A stretch of DNA of 64,000 bases, from assembly GCF_018263855.1 (NCBI RefSeq), contig NZ_CP073318.1:10788001-10852000 (forward strand). Direction: 5' to 3'. Of the stretch, positions 48,007 to 56,614 are shown one piece after another. The notes under the pieces were generated by a model that saw nothing but the letters and a program-made list of their open reading frames with translations, made no database searches and was not told where the DNA came from. Both the position numbers and the translations under genes were made by a program. How positions within the stretch are numbered: the stretch's first letter is position 1; each line of letters starts with the position of its first letter. The stretch is from Kutzneria sp. CA-103260 (GTDB lineage: Bacteria; Actinomycetota; Actinomycetes; Mycobacteriales; Pseudonocardiaceae).

Positions 48007-48693
48007 CGCGGCCCGCAGCGCCCGAGTCAATCCTTCCGGCGTCGCCTCGGTGGTCGCCGCCCGCAGCCCCGCCACGGCCTCGGCCGACAACTCCGCCTCG
48101 GCCCGTCGTGACGGCGTGAGCCAATGCTCGGTGGCGTTCTCGGCCAGGCGGGCCATCCACACCAGGTGCCGCTGGAGATGCCCCAGCGCGTCCCAGGCCC
48201 GCAGGAATTCACCCCGTGCCGTCAGGTGATGGGCCAGCACCAGCCAGTTCACGAACGGGTCGCAATACCGGGTGATGGCCTCCGACGGCGTATACCGCTG
48301 CGGCAGGGCCTCCAGCACGGGCGTGAGCGCCCCGCGGCGGTCCACCACGACCATCCGGTCCACCGCCGCCCCACGGGCCGGCCAGTCGGCCACCGTGGCG
48401 ATTTCGGCGATCGTCACGAAGTGGAACTCGCCGCGCACCAGCCCCGGGAAGAACGCCACGTAGGTGCCGAACTCGTTGACCAGTCCGTGGCTGATCGGCG
48501 CGATGTCCGCGCACCACGACGCCGGATCGATCGCCGCCCGCCGCTGCGGCGTGAAGAACAGCCAGAACTCGATGTCGCTGTGCTCATCGGCCTCACCGGC
48601 GGCGAACGAGCCGTACATCAGGGCCGCGTCGAGTCCCTGATCGCCCACGCACTTGGCCCGCGCGCGGGCGATCAGGTCCGGCTGGTTCGGCAT
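47902..48693 (-). CDS. Lincosamide nucleotidyltransferase Lnu(B)-like protein (263 aa)
   Basis: Polymerase-beta-type nucleotidyltransferase. The NTase motif is MYGSFAAGEADEHSDIEFWL (GSF plus the DxE metal pair), followed by DIAPISHGLVNEFGTYVAFF and LVRGEFHFVT, the same order and spacing I recall for Lnu(B)/LinB, and a C-terminal helical KNTF-like domain (LGHLQRHLVWMARLAENATEHWL). Lnu enzymes adenylylate lincomycin and clindamycin. This is a chromosomal homologue with diverged sequence, so the substrate could be another small molecule. The 3' end overlaps the membrane gene. Confidence 0.8.
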   Translation of the reverse strand: MPNQPDLIARARAKCVGDQGLDAALMYGSFAAGEADEHSDIEFWLFFTPQRRAAIDPASWCADIAPISHGLVNEFGTYVAFFPGLVRGEFHFVTIAEIATVADWPARGAAVDRMVVVDRRGALTPVLEALPQRYTPSEAITRYCDPFVNWLVLAHHLTARGEFLRAWDALGHLQRHLVWMARLAENATEHWLTPSRRAEAELSAEAVAGLRAATTEATPEGLTRALRAASELGRRYWTVLADRHGTALPTALFDELDAALGKG

Positions 48694-48700
48694 GGTTTCC

Positions 48701-50362
48701 CTAGCGGCGGAAGGAGATCTGCAGCGTCGGCGCGGACGTCTCGGAGAAGAAGTCGTTGCCCTTGTCGTCCACCACGATGAACGCCGGGAAGTCCTCCACC
48801 TCGATCTTCCACACCGCTTCCATGCCCAGCTCCGGGTACTCCAGGACCTCGACCTTGCGGATGCAGTCCTTGGCCAGGCGGGCCGCCGGGCCGCCGATGG
48901 AGCCCAGGTAGAAGCCGCCGTGGGCCTGGCAGGCGTCGGTGACCTGCCGGGACCGGTTGCCCTTGGCCAGCATCACCAGCGAGCCGCCGGCCGCCTGGAA
49001 CTGCTCGACGTAGGAGTCCATCCGGCCGGCCGTGGTCGGGCCGAACGAGCCGGAGGCGTAGCCCTCCGGCGTCTTGGCCGGGCCGGCGTAGTAGACCGGG
49101 TGGTCCTTCAGGTACTGCGGCATCGGCTCGCCGGCGTCCAGCCGCTCCTTGATCTTGGCGTGGGCGATGTCGCGGGCCACCACCAACGGACCGCTCAGCG
49201 ACAGCCGGGTCTTCACCGGCAGCGCCGCCAGGGTGCGGCGGATCTCGTCCATCGGCTGGTTGAGGTCGATCCGGACCACGTCGTCGGACAGCTGCTCGTC
49301 GTGCACCTCGGGCAGGAACTGGGCCGGGTCGTGCTCCAGCTGCTCCAGGAACACGCCGTCCGCGGTGATCTTGGCCTTGGCCTGGCGGTCGGCCGAGCAG
49401 GAGACGGCGATGCCGACCGGGCAGGACGCGCCGTGCCGGGGGAGCCGGATGACCCGCACGTCGTGGCAGAAGTACTTGCCGCCGAACTGCGCGCCGATGC
49501 CGAACTCGCGGGTCATGGCCAGGACCTGCTGCTCCAGGTCGGTGTCCCGGAACGCGCGGCCCTCGGCCGAGCCCTCGGTCGGCAGGTTGTCCAGGTAGCG
49601 GGCCGAGGCCAGCTTGGCCACCTTCAGGTTGTACTCGGCCGACGTGCCGCCCACCACGATGGCCAGGTGGTACGGCGGGCAGGCCGCCGTGCCCAGGGAG
49701 CGCAGCTTCTCGTCCAGGAACCGGGCCAGCCGCGTCGGGTTCAGCAGCGCCTTGGTCTCCTGGTACAGGAACGTCTTGTTGGCGCTGCCGCCGCCCTTGG
49801 CCATGAACAGGAACTCGTAGACCGGCTCCTGGCCCGCCTTGTGGTAGAGCTCGATCTGGGCCGGCAGGTTGGTGCCGGTGTTCTTCTCGTCCCAGAACGT
49901 CGTCGGCGACATCTGCGAGTAGCGCAGGTTGAGCTGCTGGTAGGCGTCGTGGATGCCCTCCGACAGCGCCGCCTCGTCGTCACCGCCGGTGAGCACCGTC
50001 TCCGTGCGCTTGCCGACCACGATCGCCGTGCCCGTGTCCTGGCACATCGGCAGCACCCCGCCGGCCGACACGCAGGCGTTGCGCAGCAGGTCGGTGGCCA
50101 CGAACCGGTCGTTCCCGCTGGCCTCCGGGTCGTCGATGATCGACCGCAGCTGCCGCAGGTGGCTGGTCCGCAGCAGGTGCTGGATGTCCCGGATCGCCTC
50201 CCGGGCCAGCAGCCGCAGCGCCGCCGGCTCCACTTCGAGGAAGCGACGCCCCGCCACCTCGTGCACCCGGACCCCGTCCGGGCTGACCAGTCGGTACTCG
50301 GTTTCGGTGTCCTTGCCCAAGGGCAGCGGATCGACGTACTGGAACGACGAGGTGGTGGTCAC
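48701..50362 (-). CDS. fumA: Fumarate hydratase, class I (553 aa)
   Basis: Oxygen-sensitive [4Fe-4S] fumarase of the TCA cycle, single-chain form with alpha and beta domains fused. Cluster cysteines are in VLPMCQDTGTA, ACPPYHLAIVVGG and SCSADRQAKAK-type positions; the C-terminal beta domain shows GSFGPTTAGRMDSYV and KGNRSRQV. The length equals the E. coli FumA type. GTG at 50362 is selected because GGGAG precedes it and the protein then begins TTTSSFQYVDPLPLG, as in relatives. Transcribed from the 431-bp gap that also holds the SigB terminator and a repeat copy. Confidence 0.93.
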   Translation of the reverse strand: MTTTSSFQYVDPLPLGKDTETEYRLVSPDGVRVHEVAGRRFLEVEPAALRLLAREAIRDIQHLLRTSHLRQLRSIIDDPEASGNDRFVATDLLRNACVSAGGVLPMCQDTGTAIVVGKRTETVLTGGDDEAALSEGIHDAYQQLNLRYSQMSPTTFWDEKNTGTNLPAQIELYHKAGQEPVYEFLFMAKGGGSANKTFLYQETKALLNPTRLARFLDEKLRSLGTAACPPYHLAIVVGGTSAEYNLKVAKLASARYLDNLPTEGSAEGRAFRDTDLEQQVLAMTREFGIGAQFGGKYFCHDVRVIRLPRHGASCPVGIAVSCSADRQAKAKITADGVFLEQLEHDPAQFLPEVHDEQLSDDVVRIDLNQPMDEIRRTLAALPVKTRLSLSGPLVVARDIAHAKIKERLDAGEPMPQYLKDHPVYYAGPAKTPEGYASGSFGPTTAGRMDSYVEQFQAAGGSLVMLAKGNRSRQVTDACQAHGGFYLGSIGGPAARLAKDCIRKVEVLEYPELGMEAVWKIEVEDFPAFIVVDDKGNDFFSETSAPTLQISFRR

Positions 50363-50472
50363 GTCGGCGGGCTCCCTTGCACGCAACTCGGGTAACCCGC
50401 CCAACGCTACCGCCGCCGCACAGACGCCCAGCGCCATCCCCGGTGTGACGGCCGACATCACAAAAATCAGAA

Positions 50473-50501
50473 GGCCGGGGTGGCCCCCGGCCACCCCGAC
50501 C
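50473..50501 (-). terminator. Hairpin between sigma-factor and fumarase genes
   Basis: A 13-bp stem with one mismatch (50473-50485 with 50489-50501). It lies downstream of sigB and the repeat copy on the minus strand, and upstream of fumA. Confidence 0.6.
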
Positions 50502-50641
50502 TCCTGTCGGATGCGGTGACGAACCTCAGGTGATGGTTCGCACCGCGAAGCTTCTGTTGTGCGCTGTGAACTGTGCCGTGACACAGATCACAAGTCAAGA
50601 CGGCTGTTCGGGTTAGCCGGCGTGCACCCGTGACCCGGAGT

Positions 50642-50793
50642 GCGAGGCCCCGCCGGTGCTTCGCACGGTTGGCGGATTTCGGCCGCCGCCACCCGACGCG
50701 CCCCACCACTGAGCTGGATGCGGCGGGCGAAATCCGGCAAGGGCGAGGCGTCGGCTACCTGGGGGCCGAGCCGCGACGCCGAAGGCGGCGCCA
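50642..50793 (-). repeat. 153-bp structured repeat, copy 1 (downstream of sigB)
   Basis: Reverse-strand copy starting directly at the sigB stop codon. It begins ATGGCGCCGCCTTCGGCG, continues GCGGCTCGGCCCCC, contains the long inverted pair GGATTTCGCCCGCCGC / GCGGCGGCCGAAATCC, and ends GGCGGGGCCTCGC, like copies at 54521 and 56859. Confidence 0.9.
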
Positions 50794-51765
50794 TTAACTC
50801 GCGTAGGCGCGCAGGCGCTCGGCGCGGTCGCCCTGGCGGAGCTTGGACATGACCTCGCGCTCGATCTGGCGGACCCGCTCGCGGGACAGGCCGAAGCGCT
50901 TGCCGATCTGGTCGAGGGTGCGGGGCTGACCGTCCTCCAGGCCGTAGCGCAGCCGGATGACGGACTGCTCGCGCTCGTCCAGCGTGGCCAGCACGCGGCG
51001 CAGGTCGTCGGACAGCAGGCTGGAGATGACGGCGCTCTCGGCGTCGGTGGCCTCGGAGTCCTCGATGAAGTCGCCGAGCGGGGCGTCCTCGTCGGTGCCG
51101 ACCGGCATGTCCAGGCTCACCGGGTCACGCGAGTGGTCGAGCAGGTCGGCGATCTTCGCCTCGGCGATGCCCGACTCCTTGGCGAGCTCCTCGTGGGTGG
51201 CCTCGCGGCCGAGCTGCTGGTGCAGGTCCCGCTTGATCCGGGCCAGCTTGTTCACCTGCTCCACCAGGTGGACGGGCAGCCGGATAGTGCGGCCCTGGTC
51301 GGCCATGCCCCGCGTGATGGCCTGCCGGATCCACCAGGTGGCGTACGTGGAGAACTTGAAGCCCTTGGTGTAGTCGAACTTCTCGACGGCCCTGATCAGA
51401 CCGAGGTTGCCCTCCTGGATCAGGTCGAGCAGCGGCATGCCGCGCCCGGTGTAGCGCTTGGCCAGCGACACCACGAGCCGGAGGTTGGCCTCCAGCAGGT
51501 GGTTCTTGGCCCGCTCGCCGTCCCGCACGAGCTGGGTGAGCTCGGTCTTCCTGGTGGCGTCCAGCACCCGGGCGGTCTCGAGCATGTGCCGGGCGAACAC
51601 GCCGGCCTCGATCCTCTTAGCCAGCCCCACCTCCTGCTCGGCGGTCAGCAGCTTGGTCTTGCCGATGCCGTTCAGGTAGACGCGCACGAGGTCGGCGGCA
51701 GGCCCCTGGGCGTCCAGATCGGCCTCGGGGCCGATCTGCGAGTCGATGGTCTGTGGGATGGTCAC
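50794..51765 (-). CDS. sigB: Principal-like RNA polymerase sigma factor, SigB type (323 aa)
   Basis: Group 2 sigma-70 factor of exactly the length of mycobacterial SigB. Region 1.2: DLVRVYLNGIGKTKLLTAEQ; region 2: LLEANLRLVVSLAKRYTGRG, LDLIQEGNLGLIRAVEKFDY, FSTYATWWIRQAITRGMADQ; region 3: RLPVHLVEQVNKL; region 4: LDQIGKRFGLSRERVRQIER. It lacks a long region 1.1. A sigma-R/sigma-H-type promoter upstream suggests induction by oxidative or heat stress. The stop is followed at once by a copy of the 153-bp repeat. Confidence 0.93.
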   Translation of the reverse strand: MTIPQTIDSQIGPEADLDAQGPAADLVRVYLNGIGKTKLLTAEQEVGLAKRIEAGVFARHMLETARVLDATRKTELTQLVRDGERAKNHLLEANLRLVVSLAKRYTGRGMPLLDLIQEGNLGLIRAVEKFDYTKGFKFSTYATWWIRQAITRGMADQGRTIRLPVHLVEQVNKLARIKRDLHQQLGREATHEELAKESGIAEAKIADLLDHSRDPVSLDMPVGTDEDAPLGDFIEDSEATDAESAVISSLLSDDLRRVLATLDEREQSVIRLRYGLEDGQPRTLDQIGKRFGLSRERVRQIEREVMSKLRQGDRAERLRAYAS

Positions 51766-51895
51766 GGTGCTCCCTCCCCGGTCGCGGGCTGGTGTGTTGT
51801 CGCGTCACACACCGGCGCTGCGTTGCGCGGCGAGCCTTTCGGGCGAGGCACCCGGGTCGGGAATGCCTTGCGCTTGCTGGCTGGACACTGGTGAA

Positions 51896-51922
51896 AACGC
51901 GAGCGATCGCGAAATCGTTCCC
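51896..51922 (-). promoter_or_regulatory. SigR/SigH-type (group 4 sigma) promoter of sigB
   Basis: On the minus strand GGGAAC, an exact 18-nt spacer, and GTT match the GGGAAT-N18-GTT promoter of redox and heat ECF sigma factors. The start would be near 51888, giving a leader of about 120 nt. The remaining 345-bp gap to dtd shows no other clear feature. Confidence 0.6.
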
Positions 51923-52110
51923 GTGTTCTCACACCCTTCATGACGTGTCCACGGCCCGAGCGGTTGCCCTGAGAACCTGAGGTTTCCCTGAGAGAGAGCC
52001 ACCTCCACCCGTTCAGCGGGCAACCGTCCCGGTGAAACGTGAAGTCCATGTTGGACGACTGAACCGAATCGGCCGCGCACACGTTTCCCAAGCCAGGAAA
52101 CCCGGAATCA

Positions 52111-52536
52111 TCACACTTCGACGAGCACCGTGAACGGACCGTCGTTCACGCTTTCCACCGCCATGTCGGCGCCGAACCGACCGGTGGCCACGGTGGCGCC
52201 CCGCGCACGCAGCGCGTCGACGACCGCGTCCACCAGCGGCTCGGCGACCGAGCCGGGGGCGGCCTTCGTCCACGTTGGACGGCGGCCCTTCCTGGTGTCG
52301 CCGTACAGCGTGAACTGGCTCACCACGAGCAGCGGAGCCCCTGTGCTGGCACAGGATTGCTCCTCGTCGAGTATCCGCAGCTCGTGCAGCTTGCGGGCCA
52401 TGGTGTCGACCTGGTCGGCGCCATCCGAGTGGGTGATACCCAGTAACACCAACAGACCCGGCTCCTTGATCTCGCCGACCACCTCACCGGCGACGGTGAC
52501 ACTCGCCTTTGTCACCCGCATGACAACTGACCTCAC
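52111..52536 (-). CDS. dtd: D-aminoacyl-tRNA deacylase (141 aa)
   Basis: Removes D-amino acids (and glycine) wrongly attached to tRNA. The cross-subunit motifs are SQFTLYGDTRKGRRPTW and a C-terminal NDGPFTVLVEV (Gly-cisPro region here NDGP), with LLGITHSDG in the middle; length is typical. GTG at 52536 gives the family start MRSVVMRVTKASVTV and overlaps the stop of the upstream methyltransferase (GTGA), so they are coupled. Confidence 0.93.
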   Translation of the reverse strand: MRSVVMRVTKASVTVAGEVVGEIKEPGLLVLLGITHSDGADQVDTMARKLHELRILDEEQSCASTGAPLLVVSQFTLYGDTRKGRRPTWTKAAPGSVAEPLVDAVVDALRARGATVATGRFGADMAVESVNDGPFTVLVEV

Positions 52537-54092
52537 GCGTCCGCCTCGCTGGCGCTCGCCGGACGCGCAAGGTCAGCCCCTGCGTTGAATGACGAGCTCG
52601 CAAGCTCGCTCGTGCCCGGCACAACCATGCCGTGCCGCACCAGATCGCGCATGATCGGCAACGCGGCGCGTTCGAGGTCGTCGACCGACTGGCCGTGCCC
52701 GTACGCCAGCAGGTGCAGGAGGTCACCCAGCGGCAGCGCGCCGCGACAGCCGGCGAGCAGCGCGGCCGCCAACTCGTCGACCTCGTGCTGCCAACCGGGT
52801 CCGTCGGTGCGGTGCAGCCGTCGCACCACCGACTCCCAGCCCTCGTCGCCCGGCTGCGACACCTCTTCCAGCATCACGGTCGGCGGCACGAGGAACCGCG
52901 TGGCCAGCAGTTCCTCGGCGGATCCGTGCTGCCGCAACCAACTCACCCGGTCCAGCCAGGCCGCGGCCTCCGGCCCCAGCGGATCGTCGAAGGCGTGCCG
53001 CAGGTCCTCGCAGACGATCTCGGGGTGTGACGCCGAGGTTCGACGCAGGGTGACGAAACCGAAGCCGACACCGAGAACATCGTTGCCCTCGAACCAGTCC
53101 AGCCACGCGGTGGCCTTGGCTCGGCCCTCCGCCGACCGCGGGTCGATGCCGGCGTCGCGCAGCCAAGTGCCCACGTACAGCGAGGGTTCGGCCACATCGC
53201 GCTGCACGAACCAGGCGTCGACGCCGCCGCGCGGCAGCCAGGACGCGACCCGGTCGGTCCAGTCCTCACCCTTGCGGTGCACCCAGGACGCCAGCAGCTG
53301 GCCGACGCCGCCCTCGTTGAGGAACGCCGGCAACTGCCGCACCACCAAGGCACTCGCGTCGTCGCCGGCCAGGCCGGAGTCGCGGTAGGTGTAGTCGACC
53401 CTCGCGGGTCCGACGACGAACGGGGGATTGCACACGACCTGGTCGAAGCGGCGGCCGGCGACCGGCTGGAACCACTCGCCGCGGGCCAGTTCCACGTCCA
53501 GCTCGTTGAGCCGGAATGTCGCGGAGGCAAGGGAAATCGCCCGTTCGGACAGGTCGGTGGCGGTGATCCGGTTGGCGTGCCGGGCAGCGTGCAGCGCCTG
53601 CACACCGCAGCCGGTGCCCAGGTCCAGCAACGTCTCCACGGGCCGCCGGGCCGTTGCGCGAGCAAGGCTCAGAGACGCGTGTCCGACGCCCAGCACGTGG
53701 TCCGGGCTCACGGGTGCGCCGCGCAGATCGGAGTCCTGGTCGGACACCACCCACCAGGAACCCTGATCGTCTCCGTACGGTCGAACGTCCAAGTCGGCGC
53801 GGAGGTTCCCGCTGTCCTCGCGCAGCAGGCCCTCGGCCACCGCGTCGGCCACCGACAGCGCGCCGAGCGCCGCCTGGGTCTCGGCCCGCGACGCGCTGTC
53901 GCCGAGCAGGAACACGCGGATCAGGGTGCCGAGCGGACCGCCGTCGGCGCTGGCCCGCCGGGCCGGCTCCGGCTCGCCACGGCCCAGTGCCGCGTGGGCT
54001 GGCGCGCCCAGCAGGTCGACGACCGCGTCCGGCTCGTAGCGGGCCTCGCGGAAGGCGTCCCGCAGCTGGTCACAGAACTTGTCGGAAAACAC
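52533..54092 (-). CDS. N5/N6-type methyltransferase with NPPF motif (519 aa)
   Basis: Two parts: an N-terminal helical DNA/RNA-binding-like domain of about 140 residues, then a class I methyltransferase with VETLLDLGTGCGVQALHAAR (SAM site), NRITATDLSERAI (ribose acid) and VVCNPPFVVGP, the NPPF signature of enzymes modifying planar amide or amino nitrogens (PrmC, RsmC and adenine methyltransferases). A further 200 C-terminal residues are mostly helical. It is a conserved actinobacterial architecture, probably rRNA or protein modifying. GTG at 54092 is the start. Coupled to dtd. Confidence 0.88.
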   Translation of the reverse strand: MFSDKFCDQLRDAFREARYEPDAVVDLLGAPAHAALGRGEPEPARRASADGGPLGTLIRVFLLGDSASRAETQAALGALSVADAVAEGLLREDSGNLRADLDVRPYGDDQGSWWVVSDQDSDLRGAPVSPDHVLGVGHASLSLARATARRPVETLLDLGTGCGVQALHAARHANRITATDLSERAISLASATFRLNELDVELARGEWFQPVAGRRFDQVVCNPPFVVGPARVDYTYRDSGLAGDDASALVVRQLPAFLNEGGVGQLLASWVHRKGEDWTDRVASWLPRGGVDAWFVQRDVAEPSLYVGTWLRDAGIDPRSAEGRAKATAWLDWFEGNDVLGVGFGFVTLRRTSASHPEIVCEDLRHAFDDPLGPEAAAWLDRVSWLRQHGSAEELLATRFLVPPTVMLEEVSQPGDEGWESVVRRLHRTDGPGWQHEVDELAAALLAGCRGALPLGDLLHLLAYGHGQSVDDLERAALPIMRDLVRHGMVVPGTSELASSSFNAGADLARPASASEADA

Positions 54093-54150
54093 GACCGAAA
54101 TGTTTGCACGGCCTTGGGGGCGTCTAGCATCTACCGGAGGAGGTGGTGTC

Positions 54151-54516
54151 GTGAAGGGCTCTGACCGGGACGACACGCCGGTTCTGATCACCGAGGCCGC
54201 GCCGTCGTACCAGGAGCAGGCCAAGGCTCGCAAGCGCAAATACATGATCATGATGTCGCTGCGCGTGCCCTGCCTGATCCTGGCCTGTGTGTTCATCCAC
54301 GTGTGGTGGCTGGCCCTGCTGTTCCTGGTGTTGTCGATCCCGCTGCCGTGGGTGGCCGTGCTGATCGCCAACGACCGGCCGCCGCGCAAGCAGGAAGAGA
54401 TCAACCGGTACAACGCGGAGAAGGCGGCCCGCCGGGCCCTGGAGCGCGAGGTCTCGACCGACAGCGCCCCGAACGGCGCGAAGCCGCCGACCCAGCCCCG
54501 CGCCATCGAGGGCTGA
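54151..54516 (+). CDS. DUF3099 membrane protein (121 aa)
   Basis: Small actinobacterial membrane protein: a cytoplasmic N-terminus with VLITEAAPSYQEQAKARKRKY, two helices (MIMMSLRVPCLILACVFI and WWLALLFLVLSIPLPWVAVLIA), and a charged tail PPRKQEEINRYNAEKAARRA. Function unknown. GTG at 54151 is picked because GGAGGAGG precedes it by 7 bases. Divergent from the methyltransferase. A 153-bp repeat begins 4 bases after the stop. Confidence 0.88.
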   Translation: MKGSDRDDTPVLITEAAPSYQEQAKARKRKYMIMMSLRVPCLILACVFIHVWWLALLFLVLSIPLPWVAVLIANDRPPRKQEEINRYNAEKAARRALEREVSTDSAPNGAKPPTQPRAIEG

Positions 54517-54520
54517 ATAT

Positions 54521-54673
54521 ATGGCGCCGCCTTCGGCGTCGCGGCTCGGCCCCCGGGTAGCCGGTGTCTCGCCCTTGCCGGATTTCGGCCGCCGCATCCG
54601 GCTCGGGTGGGGCGTGCGTCGGGTGGCGGCGGCCGAAATCCGCCAACCGTGCGAAACACCGGCGGGGCCTCGC
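54521..54673 (+). repeat. 153-bp structured repeat, copy 2 (downstream of DUF3099)
   Basis: Starts ATGGCGCCGCCTTCGGCG. The inverted pair GGATTTCGGCCGCCGC (54580-54595) and GCGGCGGCCGAAATCC (54626-54641) is perfect over 16 bp. After it, to about 54770, a decayed half-copy (CTCCGGCAAGCGGACGAAAC, CGGCGGGCCCGAC) follows before the kinase gene. Confidence 0.9.
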
Positions 54674-54764
54674 ACACTCTGGAGTCGGCGGTCGAACTCC
54701 GGCAAGCGGACGAAACATCGGCGGGCCCGACCCGCGTACACCGTGGGGCCGGGCCGTCGAAGCA

Positions 54765-55643
54765 TCAGGGCTGTGGCTGGGCCCCGACCCGGGACACGGC
54801 CGCCGAGCCGGCCGCGACCCCGGCCCGCAGCACGTCCAGCGGCGGCTGACCGCTGAGCCAGGCCGCCAGCAGGCCGGCGTCGAAGGCGTCGCCGGCGCCG
54901 GTGGAGTCGACGCACGTGGCCCGGACCGCCGGCACGTCCCAGCGGCCGATCCGGTCGACCCAGCTGGCCCCGTCGGGTCCGGTCGTCACAGCCACCGCGC
55001 CGACGTGGTCGAGCAGCCCCGCCGCCGCTGACGGGTCCCGGGACCCGGTCAGGGCCTCCAACTCGTCGGCGTTGGGCAGCAGCAGGTCGACGCCGGTGAC
55101 GGCGGTCAGGAACGACATCGGCCCCTGCTGGGTGATGTGCAACGCCGCCTGCGGATCCACCGAGGTGGTGAGCCCCGCCCCGCGCGCCGCCGCCAACATC
55201 TCCAGCCCGGCCTCCCGCGACCTCGGGTCTAGCAGCACGTAACCCGAAAGGTGCAGGTGGCTGGCCGTCTCCAACAGGTTGACGGTCAGGTCCGAGCCGG
55301 CCAGCCGGGCGTTCGCACCCCGGTCGGCCAGCATGCTGCGCTGCCCGTCGTCGTCCACGAGCACGACGACGCAGCAGGTCGGCGCGGACGGGTCGACGGC
55401 CAGCGCGCACCGCACGCCGACGGTCTCCAGTTCGGACCGCACCTGCCGGCCGCCCATGTCGTCGCCGACCCGGCCGACCAGCACCGTGTCCACGCCGAAC
55501 GAGGCCAGCCAGGCCGCCGTGTTCGCGCCGGCCCCGCCGACCGCCAGGGTGATGTCCGCCCGCGAGTCACCGGCGCACACGATCGGGCTGTGGTGCTTGG
55601 CGACGACGTCCAGCGCCGCGTCGCCGACCACGATGACCGTCAT
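54765..55643 (-). CDS. psuK: PfkB-family kinase, probable pseudouridine kinase (292 aa)
   Basis: Ribokinase-fold sugar/nucleoside kinase. The di-glycine hinge is AVGGAGANTAAWLASFG and the C-terminal signature DSTGAGDAFDAGLLAAWL holds the catalytic Asp; LLLPNADELEALTG is the second PfkB motif. Alone it could be a ribokinase or adenosine kinase, but its ATG overlaps the stop of a pseudouridine-5'-phosphate glycosidase gene (ATGA), which makes pseudouridine kinase the best call. Confidence 0.87.
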   Translation of the reverse strand: MTVIVVGDAALDVVAKHHSPIVCAGDSRADITLAVGGAGANTAAWLASFGVDTVLVGRVGDDMGGRQVRSELETVGVRCALAVDPSAPTCCVVVLVDDDGQRSMLADRGANARLAGSDLTVNLLETASHLHLSGYVLLDPRSREAGLEMLAAARGAGLTTSVDPQAALHITQQGPMSFLTAVTGVDLLLPNADELEALTGSRDPSAAAGLLDHVGAVAVTTGPDGASWVDRIGRWDVPAVRATCVDSTGAGDAFDAGLLAAWLSGQPPLDVLRAGVAAGSAAVSRVGAQPQP

Positions 55644-56569
55644 CGGGCCAGCTCCGCCTGCCCCAGCTCAACAGACACCTCGGCGGCCACCCGGGCGTTG
55701 GACAGCACCAGCTGCTCGTTGGTGTCCAGGCTCACGCCGTCGCTGGCCGTGTGGAAGTGCTCCAGCAGCACCGGCGTCACGTCCTTGCCGCGGACCTTGC
55801 GCGTGACCAGCAGCTCCAGGCCCTCGGCCAGCAGCCGGTCGTGCAGCTCACGGTCCATCTCGTGCTCCACCGGCACCGGGTTGGCCAGCAACACGCCCGA
55901 CTGGCCCGGCGCGTACTCCCGGTGCGCCCGCACCGCCGCGGCCGCCTGCTTGGGGTCGTCCACCCGCCACGGCACGTCGAAGTCCGATTCACGCAGGTAG
56001 AACGCCGGGAAGCGGTCCGTGCGGTAGCCCAGCACCGGCACCGAGTTGGTCTCCAGCAGCTCCAGCGTCGCCCCGATGTCCAGCACCGACTTCACGCCCG
56101 AGCAGACCACCAGCACCGGCGTCTCGGCCAGCACCCCCAGGTCGGCCGACACGTCCCAGCTCTCCGAGGCGCCCCGGTGCACCCCGCCGAGGCCGCCGGT
56201 GGCGAACACCCCGATGCCCGCCGCCGCGGCCAGCGCCGCCGTGCCGGCCACCGTCGTCGCCCCGTCCCGGCCCAGCCCGATCGCCGGGCCCAGGTCCCGC
56301 CGGGACAGCTTCACCAGCCCCGCCGCCGGGTCGCACACCCGGTCCAGCTGCTTGTCGTCCAGGCCCACGACCGGGCGACCGTCCAGCACCGCGATCGTCG
56401 CCGGCACCGCCCCCGCGTCCCGCACGACCCGCTCCACCCGGGCCGCGACCTCCCGGTTGCGGCCCGGCGGCAGCCCGTGCGCCAGGATCGTGCTCTCCAG
56501 CGCGACGACGGCCCGGCCCTCGTTCAGTGCGGCCGCTACCTCTGGGCTGACCTGCGGTTGTGTACCCAT
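55640..56569 (-). CDS. psuG: Pseudouridine-5'-phosphate glycosidase (309 aa)
   Basis: Cleaves the C-C bond of pseudouridine 5'-phosphate to uracil and ribose 5-phosphate. Family landmarks: VVALESTILAHGLPPGRN, AVPATIAVLDG, KLSRRDLGPA (catalytic Lys region), GTAALAAAAGIGVFATGGLGGVHRG, VVCSGVKSVLDIGATLE, and NPVPVEHEMD. Length is standard. First gene of a two-gene pseudouridine salvage operon with psuK; no transporter is adjacent. Confidence 0.94.
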   Translation of the reverse strand: MGTQPQVSPEVAAALNEGRAVVALESTILAHGLPPGRNREVAARVERVVRDAGAVPATIAVLDGRPVVGLDDKQLDRVCDPAAGLVKLSRRDLGPAIGLGRDGATTVAGTAALAAAAGIGVFATGGLGGVHRGASESWDVSADLGVLAETPVLVVCSGVKSVLDIGATLELLETNSVPVLGYRTDRFPAFYLRESDFDVPWRVDDPKQAAAAVRAHREYAPGQSGVLLANPVPVEHEMDRELHDRLLAEGLELLVTRKVRGKDVTPVLLEHFHTASDGVSLDTNEQLVLSNARVAAEVSVELGQAELAR

Positions 56570-56614
56570 CGTCTCCCGTTCCAGTGTCCAGCGTGTATCA
56601 GGCATCATGAATGA

